In this document: piece by piece, positions 17,189 to 25,410 of the stretch
Layout: the number at the start of each line of letters is the position of its first letter
Position numbering within the stretch: position 1 is the first letter of the stretch
Assembly: GCF_022427965.1 (NCBI RefSeq)
Contig: NZ_JAKTTI010000019.1
Span: 17,860-81,859, forward strand
DNA length: 64,000 nucleotides
Direction of reading: 5' to 3'
From: Fredinandcohnia quinoae
GTDB lineage: Bacteria; Bacillota; Bacilli; Bacillales; Bacillaceae_L
Position numbers and translations under genes: made by a program
Notes under the pieces: generated by a model
Told to the model about the DNA's origin: nothing
Databases searched by the model: none
What the model saw: the letters and a program-made list of their open reading frames with translations, nothing else

Positions 17189-17620
17189 TTAAAAAGTTGA
17201 ATAAACCCCAGGACAATTTTCTTGCGTTGGTGTGTAAAAGCAATGGGCTTTAAATCGACCAGAATTCCATTGGTTGAACCATTGTGGTGGACAAGCTCCC
17301 GATGGTTCAAAAAACCATAATGCAAATTCACCAGGATTGTACCGATTCCCTTTTAGAACCTTTCTTGCTAATTCAATTTCTTGTGGGCGAGCACGTTGAT
17401 AAAAATAGCCCTTTTGAGTTGCTTCAAATCCTCCGGGACTTTGAAAGACCATTCTTTTAATGGATGTAATATCTTTAAAGTCCAAACAACGAGCTCGTGC
17501 CCGATTCACCCCGACATTCCCAACTAAAAGCATTCCCAGCTTTCCTTCACTTTCGGCTTCCGCACGCATAAGCCGAGCCAGTAACTTAACATCTTCTTCG
17601 TTATGTGCAAGAACTGCCAT
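17189..17620 (-). CDS. cwlJ: Spore cortex-lytic cell wall hydrolase CwlJ
   Basis: 143 residues, consisting almost entirely of the SleB/CwlJ hydrolase domain, with no signal peptide, as expected for CwlJ. The probable catalytic Glu is in LMRAEAESEGKLG; GNVGVNRARARC, GFEATQKGYF and FALWFFEPSGACPPQWF are conserved. It degrades muramic-lactam-containing cortex peptidoglycan during germination, responding to Ca-dipicolinate. The cwlJ-gerQ pair occurs in the B. cereus group, while B. subtilis has the two genes apart. Mother-cell sigma-E expression is expected. Confidence 0.95.
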   Translation of the reverse strand: MAVLAHNEEDVKLLARLMRAEAESEGKLGMLLVGNVGVNRARARCLDFKDITSIKRMVFQSPGGFEATQKGYFYQRARPQEIELARKVLKGNRYNPGEFALWFFEPSGACPPQWFNQWNSGRFKAHCFYTPTQENCPGVYSTF

Positions 17621-17823
17621 CTTCTCACCTCACTTAAAAAGCAGACAGTATGAAAAAGTCTCTTTACTAACTTATTGTACGGGTGGAAAATGGGTTCCTC
17701 TTTTTTGGGATATTATTAGGTCTTTTTCATGATTAGTGGAATGTGTTTTGGGAGGTATTTGTATCCAATAAGAAATGTATGAGGTTGTATGTAGAAATAT
17801 GACAAGGATACGAAGAAAATCAA

Positions 17824-17851
17824 AAAAGAAGGGATAGTGAAATCCCTTCTT
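17824..17851 (-). terminator. Intrinsic terminator of hemQ
   Basis: Read on the minus strand, AGAAGGGAT / ATCCCTTCT stem with an 8-nt loop then TTTTTTG. Confidence 0.85.
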
Positions 17852-17858
17852 AGTAAAA

Positions 17859-18611
17859 TTAATTGACTTGTAAAAACTGTGAAACCTTTTCTTCTGTTAA
17901 AAGATTTCCTACAAAGAAAGATCCGAACTCACCGTAACGAGCACTTACTTCATCAAAACGCATCTCGTAGACAAGCTTTTTAAATTGGAGGACATCATCT
18001 GCAAACAATGTAACGCCCCATTCGTAGTCATCAAAACCTACAGAACCAGTAATGATTTGTTTTACCTTCCCTGCATATCCACGACCGATCATACCGTGGC
18101 TGCGCATTAAGCCTTGGCGTTCTTCCATTGAAAGCATATACCAGTTATCATTTCCATCACGACGCTTGTCCATAGGGTAGAAGCAAACGTGATTTGATTT
18201 CGGTAAAATTGGATATAGACGTGCACGCACATGTGGATTTTGGTACGGATCTTCATCACCGCCACCTGCAATATAGTTGCTCAATTCTACCACTGAAACA
18301 TATGAAGTAGTAGGAATCGTATATTCAGCAAGCTTTGATTTATTAAATTCTGTTTCAATTTCATTTAATTCTTCCATTGTTGGACGAAGGATCATCATCA
18401 TGAAATCTGCCTTTTGACCAACAATCGTGTATAGTGCATGACTACCTTGGTTGTCATTTTGAGTTGTATTCCATTTTTCAACTAAGCCAAGGAATTCATG
18501 AATTGCTGCTTGGCGTTCTTCACTAGAAATTGCTTTCCAAGATGTCCAGTCCATTGCACGGAAATCATGTAGGCAATACCAGCCATCTAATGTTTGAGCT
18601 GCTTCAGCCAT
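17859..18611 (-). CDS. hemQ: Coproheme decarboxylase HemQ/ChdC
   Basis: Last enzyme of the coproporphyrin-dependent haem pathway of Gram-positives: decarboxylates two propionates of coproheme III using peroxide to give haem b. 250 residues with the chlorite-dismutase fold. The catalytic Tyr145 is in CFYPMDKRR and the proximal haem ligand His172 in RSHGMIGR, at the residue numbers reported for the Geobacillus enzyme. C-terminal [14 protein letters not shown] is also typical. Divergent from pta, as in B. subtilis ywfI. The shared 280-bp intergenic region has an Fnr/Rex-type palindrome. Confidence 0.96.
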   Translation of the reverse strand: MAEAAQTLDGWYCLHDFRAMDWTSWKAISSEERQAAIHEFLGLVEKWNTTQNDNQGSHALYTIVGQKADFMMMILRPTMEELNEIETEFNKSKLAEYTIPTTSYVSVVELSNYIAGGGDEDPYQNPHVRARLYPILPKSNHVCFYPMDKRRDGNDNWYMLSMEERQGLMRSHGMIGRGYAGKVKQIITGSVGFDDYEWGVTLFADDVLQFKKLVYEMRFDEVSARYGEFGSFFVGNLLTEEKVSQFLQVN

Positions 18612-18705
18612 TAAAAATCACTCCTATTATTTATTAAGTATGTACATTCATCACTACTATAACATAGTTTCTCCTATACCAATGTGGATAAACATTAGAC
18701 AATTT

Positions 18706-18721
18706 TGTGACATAGGTCACA
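18706..18721. promoter_or_regulatory. Palindromic operator, Fnr- or Rex-like
   Basis: TGTGACATAGGTCACA fits TGTGA-N6-TCACA exactly, the pattern of CRP/Fnr-family sites, and nearly fits the Rex box TTGTGA-N6-TCACAA. It is 95 bp before hemQ and 171 bp before pta. Both genes would be plausible targets of oxygen or redox control. Which protein binds is not determined. Confidence 0.5.
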
Positions 18722-18772
18722 TTTTTATTTTTGAGGATTATAATAAGGTTTTGTTGGAGAAATTAAGATAGG

Positions 18773-18790
18773 GTCACAATACTGTCACAA
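18773..18790 (-). promoter_or_regulatory. Direct repeat of GTCACAA, 11-bp spacing
   Basis: GTCACAA occurs at 18773-18779 and 18784-18790, start-to-start 11 bp, so TTGTGAC is repeated once per helical turn on the minus strand. This spacing is typical of sites for PhoB/OmpR-type regulators such as ResD or PhoP. Confidence 0.35.
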
Positions 18791-18891
18791 GTTTTTGAGC
18801 AGATAGGTTTTTATTTTCATTAAAATGCTTTATTTTAGTAAAGTGTACATAATGTAGTTTAGTACGGATTACAGCAAGGAGGATTTTAAAA

Positions 18892-19863
18892 GTGAGTGAT
18901 TTATTTACTGAATTAAAACAAAAGGTTTCTGGGAAGGATCTTAAAATCGTTTTTCCAGAAGGATTAGATGAGCGTATATTAACGGCTGTTTCTCGTTTAG
19001 CTAAAGAGAATGTTCTACTACCAATCGTTGTTGGGAAAACGGATGATGTTGAAAATAAAGCAAAAGAAATTGGTGTTTCATTAGATGGTGTTGAAATCTA
19101 TGACCCTTCTACATATGCTGAAATAGATAATCTTGTAACATCATTTGTGGAAAGAAGAAAAGGTAAAGTCACTGAAGAGGATGCACGTAAGATCCTACAG
19201 GATGAAAACTACTTCGGCACGATGCTAGTGTATGTAGGAAAAGCACATGGACTTGTAAGTGGTGCGGCCCACTCCACAGCTGACACAGTAAGACCGGCGT
19301 TGCAAATTATTAAGACAAAGCAAGGTGTCAAAAAGACATCTGGTGTGTTCATTATGGTTCGTGAAGATGAAAAATATGTCTTCGCTGATTGTGCGATTAA
19401 CATTTCTCCAGATAGTCAAGATTTAGCAGAAATTGCAGTTGAAAGTGCAAGTACGGCTGCTATGTTTGATATTGACCCACGAGTTGCAATGTTAAGCTTC
19501 TCAACGAAAGGTTCTGCAAAGTCTGAGGAAACTGAAAAAGTTGTTAATGCAGTGAAAATTGCCAAAGAATTACGACCAGACCTAGTACTGGATGGAGAAT
19601 TCCAATTTGATGCAGCATTCGTTCCGTCAGTTGCTGCTAAAAAAGCACCAGATTCCGTAATTAAGGGCGATGCTAATGTATTTGTATTCCCAAGCCTTGA
19701 AGCGGGTAATATCGGCTATAAAATTGCTCAACGCCTTGGTAATTTCGAAGCGGTCGGCCCAATTTTACAAGGACTTAATCAACCAGTGAATGACTTGTCC
19801 CGCGGCTGTAATGCAGAAGATGTGTACAAGCTTGCTTTGATTACTGCGGCCCAAGCTTTGTGA
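18892..19863 (+). CDS. pta: Phosphate acetyltransferase
   Basis: Converts acetyl-CoA and phosphate to acetyl phosphate and CoA in overflow metabolism to acetate. 323 residues, the short (class I) form without the regulatory N-terminal domains. Recognisable parts: KIVFPEGLDERIL, GMVYVGKAHGLVSGAAHSTADTVRPALQII-like segment around 105-135, and PDLVLDGEFQFDAAF. The start codon is GTG, 8 nt after AAGGAGG (18877-18883). Monocistronic, ending at the terminator at 19877-19905. Same neighbours as in B. subtilis (ywfI-pta-ywfL). Confidence 0.96.
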   Translation: MSDLFTELKQKVSGKDLKIVFPEGLDERILTAVSRLAKENVLLPIVVGKTDDVENKAKEIGVSLDGVEIYDPSTYAEIDNLVTSFVERRKGKVTEEDARKILQDENYFGTMLVYVGKAHGLVSGAAHSTADTVRPALQIIKTKQGVKKTSGVFIMVREDEKYVFADCAINISPDSQDLAEIAVESASTAAMFDIDPRVAMLSFSTKGSAKSEETEKVVNAVKIAKELRPDLVLDGEFQFDAAFVPSVAAKKAPDSVIKGDANVFVFPSLEAGNIGYKIAQRLGNFEAVGPILQGLNQPVNDLSRGCNAEDVYKLALITAAQAL

Positions 19864-19876
19864 TTTGTACGATAAG

Positions 19877-19911
19877 GGATAGCTATGCTTTGTGCATGGC
19901 TATCCTTTTGT
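19877..19911 (+). terminator. Intrinsic terminator of pta
   Basis: GGATAGCTATGC / GCATGGCTATCC stem with a short loop, followed by TTTTGTTTT. Confidence 0.9.
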
Positions 19912-19950
19912 TTTAGTTTTTAGCAAAACTAAGCACGGTGCGGAGGCTAT

Positions 19951-20170
19951 CGTGCATATATTTATGGTAATGTGCATATTTGGGGATTAACGAGCATAAG
20001 TTCAAGGTATCGTGCAAATCCTGGGCTGGGCGCGCAAAAAATCAGAATATCATGCATATCTTATAATTAACGTGCAAATCCAAGGTAAACGCGCATAAAT
20101 TCCGATTAACATGCATATCCAAAAGATAACGTGCAAATATTTGTAATAAAGTGCATATCCTCAATTAAGA
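19951..20170 (+). repeat. Phased array: GYGCAWAT core every 20 bp (11 units)
   Basis: Cores begin at 19951, 19971, 19991, 20011, 20031, 20051, 20071, 20090, 20110, 20130 and 20150: ten intervals of which nine are exactly 20 bp and one is 19. A unit reads roughly CGTGCAWATM followed by ten variable bases that often end in TTAA. Core variants include CGCGCATAA, CATGCATAT and CGAGCATAA. No open frame crosses it. It lies after the pta terminator and about 145 bp before lipL. Matching arrays are at 35963 and 45621. Confidence 0.9.
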
Positions 20171-20313
20171 CTTGAATTAAATAAAAATCCTGTTAAATCT
20201 TATAGTATTTCCCCCTAAATTGGTTCAAATTTTACCCTAGTTAACCCCTCTAGTACGAAAAATTTTTACAAATATGATATAATGAGGTACTTTTTCAATA
20301 GGAGTTTTAAAAA

Positions 20314-21144
20314 ATGAGTGAAAGTCTATTACAGCAACCAAGCTGGCGAATCATTGATCAATCAAGTCTTGGGTATCAATTTGATGCAATGAGGTCCTTT
20401 GCAATGGATGACACCCTTTGTGCATCTGTCGGTAGAAAGGAGTCGCCTTCAACTGCACGTTCATGGGTTCACCATAACACTATTGTCCTAGGAATCCAGG
20501 ATACGAAGCTTCCATATTTAAAAGATGGTGTACGCCTTTTGGAATCACATGGCTACCGGGTGATTGTTCGAAATTCCGGGGGATTAGCCGTTGTGCTTGA
20601 TGAAGGGGTATTAAATATCTCATTACTGTTCCCAGATACAGAAAAAGGGATCGATATTAATCGTGGCTATGATGCGATGCTGGAACTCGTACGAAAAATG
20701 CTAGCAGAGTATCAGGTTGATATTGAGGCGCGAGAAATCGTCGGTTCATATTGCCCAGGAAGCTATGATTTAAGCATTAATGGTCAAAAATTTGCAGGCA
20801 TATCACAACGTCGTCTACGTGGTGGAGTTGCCGTTCAAGTTTATTTATGTGTGACTGGCAGTGGTTCTGAGCGTGCCAACGTGATTCGACAGTTTTATGA
20901 GATGGCATTAAAGGGGGAGCAGACGAAATTCAGTTTCCCACAAATCAAGCCAGAAACTATGGCTTCTCTTGCTGAACTGGTTAACAAGGATCTAACAGTT
21001 CAAGACCTTATGCTGCATCTTCTTCAAACATTAAAAAATGAAAGCCAACAAATATTTGCTTCCCAATTAACTGAGCAGGAAATGGGACTCTTTGAACAAA
21101 ATTATCAGCGGGTTATAGATCGGAACGAAAAAGCACTGGATTGA
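20314..21144 (+). CDS. lipL: Octanoyl-[GcvH]:protein N-octanoyltransferase LipL
   Basis: Amidotransferase that moves octanoate from the GcvH protein to E2 subunits of 2-oxoacid dehydrogenases during lipoic acid synthesis. 276 residues with the BPL/LPL domain. The catalytic Cys147 is in [12 protein letters not shown] and the conserved Lys in [26 protein letters not shown] forms the substrate pocket. The position between pta and rsfA is that of B. subtilis ywfL. AGGAG precedes the ATG. Confidence 0.95.
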   Translation: MSESLLQQPSWRIIDQSSLGYQFDAMRSFAMDDTLCASVGRKESPSTARSWVHHNTIVLGIQDTKLPYLKDGVRLLESHGYRVIVRNSGGLAVVLDEGVLNISLLFPDTEKGIDINRGYDAMLELVRKMLAEYQVDIEAREIVGSYCPGSYDLSINGQKFAGISQRRLRGGVAVQVYLCVTGSGSERANVIRQFYEMALKGEQTKFSFPQIKPETMASLAELVNKDLTVQDLMLHLLQTLKNESQQIFASQLTEQEMGLFEQNYQRVIDRNEKALD

Positions 21145-21161
21145 GATCCGGTGCTTTTTTT
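21131..21161 (+). terminator. Intrinsic terminator of lipL
   Basis: AAGCACTGGA / TCCGGTGCTT stem (one G-T pair) followed by TTTTTTT; the left arm overlaps the last codons of lipL. Confidence 0.9.
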
Positions 21162-21184
21162 GAATTAACTTATCTGTCATCTAT

Positions 21185-21608
21185 TTATTTCCCACGGTAT
21201 TTTTCAATTACATATTTTCCTTGAGGGGAATTCGTTTTAACGACACTTCCATTCCGTGCAGTAATGGATGGCATTTCATCACCCTTTTTTAAGAAAACAA
21301 TATATTCTTCGTCCAGCTTTATATAACCTGGTAATGCTAGGATTTCCGATTGTAGCTGTAGATTTCCTTTATAATGCTTATTGACGGTTACTTTTACTGT
21401 TTTCACATATAGGTTTTCATGAAGAAGTTCTGTTGGGGTAATTTTAACAATATAATCTGAAAGCCTTACTGGTTTCAAATCGATCTTCATCCCCTACGTA
21501 AATATAAATCTCTTCATCTGTCATACCTTTAATATTCAGTTCAACCTTGCATTTATACTGTTTTACAGTTGGTTTTAAAATATTTTCATTTTTGTTACGA
21601 TTAAAGTA
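21185..21608 (-). pseudogene. Probable frameshifted remnant of a hypothetical gene
   Basis: An open frame of 101 codons (21490 to 21185) starts with an ATG that has a stop two codons upstream and no spaced Shine-Dalgarno. A second frame just upstream (21608 down to about 21450) reads like protein (KVELNIKGMTDEEIYIYVGDED) and overlaps it, so the two look like one gene broken by a frameshift, with the N-terminus missing. The combined product is beta-rich and polar, with no family I recognise. A sequencing error is possible. If intact, the 101-codon frame could still be a small gene. Confidence 0.4.
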
Positions 21609-21642
21609 TTAATTACTAATTGGGATACTGTGGGGGGAGAAT

Positions 21643-21797
21643 ATGTTAAGGAAAGTAACATTTGAAGGACCATTCATATCCCGTAAAGTTTGTCTGTCGA
21701 GTCAATTGAAAAAGAGTTAGCAGTAACCTTTGTATTTTCTGAAGATAAAAAGGTTCAAACGGCAACAATTGAATTTGGATTAAAGGGAAAGGACTAG
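21643..21797 (+). pseudogene. Short frameshifted gene remnant
   Basis: ATG at 21643 after GGGGGGAGA opens MLRKVTFEGPFISR, which runs into a stop at 21718-21720. The +2 frame from about 21693 continues with good coding character (SVESIEKELAVTFVFSEDKK, then a Gly/Lys-rich end) to a TAG at 21795-21797. Together they would make a protein of about 50 residues with one indel. No family recognised. It is 8 bp before the next gene and possibly cotranscribed with it. Confidence 0.35.
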
Positions 21798-21805
21798 GCG
21801 GCCAA

Positions 21806-22018
21806 ATGGAGAATAAGGAACTTACGGAAAAGGATCATTCAAAAAGTAAAAGTGAACGATTTGGGGATCAGTTTTTCACCGGTGGTTTGTATTCCTGGAG
21901 CAAGGATTTTGAAAACTCAAAGGGGTTCCTCCAAACGACGATGGTATTGTTAGGGCCAGTCATAGGAGCGGGTATTATTGTTTTGCTGGCAGTGGTCGCA
22001 TATTATATCTTTGGATAA
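21806..22018 (+). CDS. Small single-pass membrane protein, hypothetical
   Basis: 70 residues: a charged, Lys/Glu-rich N-terminal half (NKELTEKDHSKSKSERFGDQ), a short aromatic stretch (FFTGGLYSWSKDF), and one C-terminal membrane helix (TMVLLGPVIGAGIIVLLAVVAYYIFG). This would put the polar part in the cytoplasm. I recognise no family. It directly follows a decayed open frame and precedes a strong terminator. The upstream ribosome-binding site is weak (GGCGGCCAA), so confidence is moderate. Confidence 0.5.
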   Translation: MENKELTEKDHSKSKSERFGDQFFTGGLYSWSKDFENSKGFLQTTMVLLGPVIGAGIIVLLAVVAYYIFG

Positions 22019-22021
22019 AAA

Positions 22022-22053
22022 GAGGGGGAAAGAGTATTGGCACTCTTTCCCTC
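22022..22053. terminator. Bidirectional stem-loop before rsfA end
   Basis: GAGGGGGAAAGAGT / ACTCTTTCCCTC, a 12-bp stem with a 6-nt loop, lies between convergent genes. Confidence 0.8.
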
Positions 22054-22057
22054 GTTT

Positions 22058-22747
22058 CTATTCCGCTAATTTTTCAAGGTTCCCATTACGGTCCATTTTG
22101 AATTTAGTTGCCGGGCGATCTTCTTCTTCGTCAAATAATACTAGTTTTCTTGCTCGGTTCATTATCTTCATCAGTGTTTCATAGTCTTCTTGAATATTTT
22201 CTGAGCTTTGTTCCAATTGAGAAATTTTCTTTTTCAATTCTTCATTTTTATGCAATATCTCATTCTTCTCAATTTTTAATCTCTCATTCTCACTTTGTAG
22301 TGCTGTAGTACTTGTGTTGCCGTGTTTTAATGTTTGTAAAAATGAAATCACTTGATCCATTGAGACCTTTGTTGCAATAGTATTAATCACTGGGTTCCGC
22401 TTACTTTGAACTGGTATATCTTCCATTGTGATTGGCATTGCTTCAGCAAACTCCTCAAGTGATGGTGTTGGCGGCGTATAGAGCAATGTTTTCTTAACGG
22501 GTTGACTTTGTCCAAGTACTCGTTGACGCTGCTTCCGCTGTTTTTTCGCAAGCTGTAACGCCTTTTCATAATCGTGACGGACAACAGCATTCCAACGGAA
22601 CCCACATGCTGCAGATGTTCGATTTAAATGATCTCCCACTTCTTCAAATGCATTTAACTGTGTACTACCTTCCCTAACATGTTTTAGTACGGTTTCAGCC
22701 AATAATAAATCATTTTCCTCAGTCCAAGCGTCTTGTCTTATTTTCAT
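22058..22747 (-). CDS. rsfA: Prespore-specific transcription factor RsfA
   Basis: 229 residues. The N-terminal ~60 residues are a Myb/SANT-like DNA-binding domain ([40 protein letters not shown]), followed by a basic linker (KKQRKQRQR) and a C-terminal coiled coil (~residues 150-205, [20 protein letters not shown]). In B. subtilis RsfA fine-tunes sigma-F-dependent genes in the forespore. Location next to ywfO matches B. subtilis ywfN. No frameshift. Confidence 0.92.
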   Translation of the reverse strand: MKIRQDAWTEENDLLLAETVLKHVREGSTQLNAFEEVGDHLNRTSAACGFRWNAVVRHDYEKALQLAKKQRKQRQRVLGQSQPVKKTLLYTPPTPSLEEFAEAMPITMEDIPVQSKRNPVINTIATKVSMDQVISFLQTLKHGNTSTTALQSENERLKIEKNEILHKNEELKKKISQLEQSSENIQEDYETLMKIMNRARKLVLFDEEEDRPATKFKMDRNGNLEKLAE

Positions 22748-22973
22748 AAATTTTCATCTCCCAATATATGATGTTATAGATTCCCATGGATCTCCTATGA
22801 TGGATTCCTTGGAACATATGGTTATTACATATATTGGTCAATAGATTCAGATTCTATACAAAAATCGTAATCTCTTACATATGGAGATATTTTGAAGTTT
22901 GCGCTAACTCCCTTGCAAAGACAAGTTGGACGCGGTAAAATACCATGTAGTGATTTTGAAAGGGATGTAACTT

Positions 22974-23201
22974 ATGTCAAATGAATTTCGCGTGTGTGAT
23001 GACTGTCAAGCAACGAATGTGAAAACATTAATTCCACGCTTGAAGAATATAGATTGTGATGCAAAAATTGATGTTGGCTGCCAATCATATTGTGGCCCAG
23101 GTCGAAAGAAATCCTTTGCATTTGTGAACAATCGTCCGATTTCAGCACCAACTGAAGACGAATTAATTGAAAAGATCGAGAAAAAAGTGAAAAAGGACTA
23201 A
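22974..23201 (+). CDS. DUF1450 family protein
   Basis: 75 residues with five cysteines ([30 protein letters not shown]), soluble and probably metal-binding or redox-active, typical of DUF1450 (YuzB-like) proteins of Bacillaceae. The middle motif CQSYCGPG is the family mark. GAAAGGGATG precedes the ATG. Function unknown. It stands alone between rsfA and ywfO. Confidence 0.75.
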   Translation: MSNEFRVCDDCQATNVKTLIPRLKNIDCDAKIDVGCQSYCGPGRKKSFAFVNNRPISAPTEDELIEKIEKKVKKD

Positions 23202-23423
23202 TCAATCGCCTCTCTCTGCTTGAGAAAAGGTGATTTTTTATTGTAAAACAGAAAACTGAAGAACAGGCTAAGCATGTGTCGAAAAAAATAAAATGATGCG
23301 TCAAATTCGACATGTATCAGTGGTTTGCTCTATTTTCATGTCGGGTCAAGGGGTTTTTTTGTCGATTCGAAAAATATATAATGATAGATAATATGTCAGT
23401 CAGTGATAGAAGAGGTTAAATAT

Positions 23424-24725
23424 ATGACGATCTCCAATCAAAAACTTAATGAAGAAAAGGTATTTAAAGATCCAGTCCATAGCTATATTCATGTGAACGA
23501 CTCTGTGATTTGGGATTTAGTTGCAACATCTGAGTTTCAACGCCTTCGTCGAATTCGTCAGCTTGGAACGACTTATTTTACATTTCATGGGGCAGAGCAT
23601 AGCCGCTTTAATCACTCATTAGGCGTATACGAGATTGTTCGTAGAATTATTGATGATGTGTTTAAGGATAAGCCATTTTTGAATGAGGAAGAGCGCTTAT
23701 TATGTTTATGTGCTGCACTTCTTCATGATCTAGGACATGGACCCTTTTCACACTCATTTGAAAAAGTATTTCATTATGATCATGAGGAATTTACTCAAGC
23801 AATCATTGTTGGCGATACCGAGGTTAATTGTGTACTGAAAAATGTCAGCAACGATTTCCCGAAGAAAGTTGCAGAAGTGATTGCGAAAACATATAAAAAC
23901 AAGCTAGTGATTAGTCTTATCTCCAGTCAAATTGATGCAGACCGTATGGACTATTTGCTTCGTGATGCGTATTACACAGGTGTGAGCTACGGCAATTTTG
24001 ATATGGAACGGATTCTTCGTGTGATTCGACCGCACGAGGACCAAGTTGTATTTAAAAGTAGTGGTATGCACGCGGTGGAAGATTATATTATGAGCCGTTA
24101 TCAAATGTATTGGCAAATTTACTTCCATCCTGTTACAAGAAGCTCAGAGGTCATTTTAACGAAAATTTTACACCGGGCAAAGCGATTACACCATGAAAAA
24201 TACTCCTTCAAAACTCGCCCTATCCATTTTTATTCAATCTTTGAGGACAAGCTTACCCTACAAGATTACGTAAAATTAGACGAGTCTATTATATTCTTTT
24301 ATTTTCAAGCATGGCAAGAAGAGGAAGATGCGATCTTAAGTGATTTATGTCGTAGGTTTACGAACCGAAATTTATTTAAATACGTTGAGTTTGATCCAAG
24401 TATGCAAATGATGAAATTGATGGAATTGACGAACCTTTTTAAAGAGGCTGGAATTGACCCTACTTATTATTTAGTTGTCGATTCATCATCAGACTTGCCA
24501 TACGACTTTTATCGTCCAGGCGAGGAAGAGGAGCGACTTCCGATTCATTTATTAATGCCGAATGGAGAGTTGCGCGAGCTATCAAGGCAATCTGAAATTG
24601 TTGACGCGATTTCTGGTAAAAGAAGAACAGATCATAAATTATATTTTCCACAGGACATGATTGAAAACTTACCACCAGAAAGATTGGCTAAACAGAAGAT
24701 TAAGGAATTACTATATATTTCATAG
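23424..24725 (+). CDS. ywfO: HD-domain phosphohydrolase YwfO
   Basis: 433 residues, the same length as B. subtilis YwfO. An HD superfamily domain is evident: FQRLRRIRQLG, HSRFNHSLGVYEI, then the HD doublet in CAALLHDLGHGPFSHSFE, and SQIDADRMDYLLRDAYYTG, all shared with dNTP triphosphohydrolases (SAMHD1/dGTPase-like). Probable cytosolic dNTP hydrolase. ATG at 23424 is chosen over the GTG at 23403 because AGAGGT stands 7 nt before it. It is followed closely by ywgA. Confidence 0.9.
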   Translation: MTISNQKLNEEKVFKDPVHSYIHVNDSVIWDLVATSEFQRLRRIRQLGTTYFTFHGAEHSRFNHSLGVYEIVRRIIDDVFKDKPFLNEEERLLCLCAALLHDLGHGPFSHSFEKVFHYDHEEFTQAIIVGDTEVNCVLKNVSNDFPKKVAEVIAKTYKNKLVISLISSQIDADRMDYLLRDAYYTGVSYGNFDMERILRVIRPHEDQVVFKSSGMHAVEDYIMSRYQMYWQIYFHPVTRSSEVILTKILHRAKRLHHEKYSFKTRPIHFYSIFEDKLTLQDYVKLDESIIFFYFQAWQEEEDAILSDLCRRFTNRNLFKYVEFDPSMQMMKLMELTNLFKEAGIDPTYYLVVDSSSDLPYDFYRPGEEEERLPIHLLMPNGELRELSRQSEIVDAISGKRRTDHKLYFPQDMIENLPPERLAKQKIKELLYIS

Positions 24726-24743
24726 TTGTGGGAGATGGGACAT

Positions 24744-25250
24744 TTGTTAACGGAACATGCGAAAATCATGCGAGCTTTCTCAGCTGCAGGGGAGATAATA
24801 GGCCGAAAAAAACTCCAAAAAATGATATACATTGCGAAAAAAGTTGATTATCCATTTTACGAAAAATATAATTTTCATTTCTACGGACCATACTCCGAAG
24901 AGTTGACTTTACGAGTCGAGGAGCTATGTAATTTAGGCTTTTTAAATGAGGTAAAAGAGAAAAAAGGTGGCTATTATCAATACCGCTATTCATTAACAGA
25001 AACAGGCGAACAATTCATGAGCCATTACCAATTGGACATGCCACCATTAGAAGAATGCATGCAAAATTTGAACGAACAAAATGCAAGGTTTCTTGAACTA
25101 GTTTCGACCGTACTTTATTTTGAAGGCTTGGAAATGGATGAAGTGAAGGAAAAGGTATTCACTTTAAAAAGTAAACAAAAGTATACAGATGAAGAGGTTG
25201 AAGAAGCATATCAATATATAGAGGCACTACGAAAACAAGTTGAGCAATAA
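24744..25250 (+). CDS. ywgA: YwgA family protein
   Basis: 168 residues of unknown function, starting at TTG 24744 (MLTEHAKIMRAF) since this gives the family N-terminus and GGAG lies about 9 nt upstream. Conserved part: GEIIGRKKLQKMIYIAKK followed by YPFYEKYNFHFYGPYSEEL, which resembles the antitoxin-like SocA/Panacea region. The rest is helical. The open frame extends upstream to 24726 with another TTG. It shares an operon with ywfO. Confidence 0.8.
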   Translation: MLTEHAKIMRAFSAAGEIIGRKKLQKMIYIAKKVDYPFYEKYNFHFYGPYSEELTLRVEELCNLGFLNEVKEKKGGYYQYRYSLTETGEQFMSHYQLDMPPLEECMQNLNEQNARFLELVSTVLYFEGLEMDEVKEKVFTLKSKQKYTDEEVEEAYQYIEALRKQVEQ

Positions 25251-25251
25251 A

Positions 25252-25275
25252 AAAACGGGATATCCCGTTTTTTTT
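25252..25275 (+). terminator. Intrinsic terminator of ywfO-ywgA
   Basis: AAAACGGGATATCCCGTTTT hairpin followed by a run of eight T. Confidence 0.93.
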
Positions 25276-25300
25276 GTGGGATTTTTAGATTTCAGTGCTA

Positions 25301-25360
25301 ATGACCGTAAATTTGGAATAACGGCCATATTTCTCAAATAATGACCGTAAGTTCCAAAAG
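25301..25360 (+). repeat. Phased three-unit array, 20-bp period, ACCGTAA core
   Basis: ATGACCGTAA at 25301, ACGGCCATAT at 25321 and ATGACCGTAA at 25341 recur at exactly 20-bp steps. The inner core reads partly as the inverse of the outer two (GGCCAT versus ATGACC). Positions between cores are not conserved. Period and layout match the longer GYGCAWAT arrays in this window, but the word is different. Confidence 0.7.
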
Positions 25361-25410
25361 CTTGGACTTTATTAACAAAAACCGAATGGAGCAGTAGCCC
25401 CATTCGGTTT

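Noticed and set aside
19951..20170. CRISPR array
   Set aside because: The conserved part is only about 8-10 bp, spacers are about 10 bp, there is no leader and no cas gene anywhere in the window.
21806..22018. Toxin of a type I system (small membrane protein)
   Set aside because: The protein is long and charged at the N-terminus, and I found no antisense RNA promoter opposite it.
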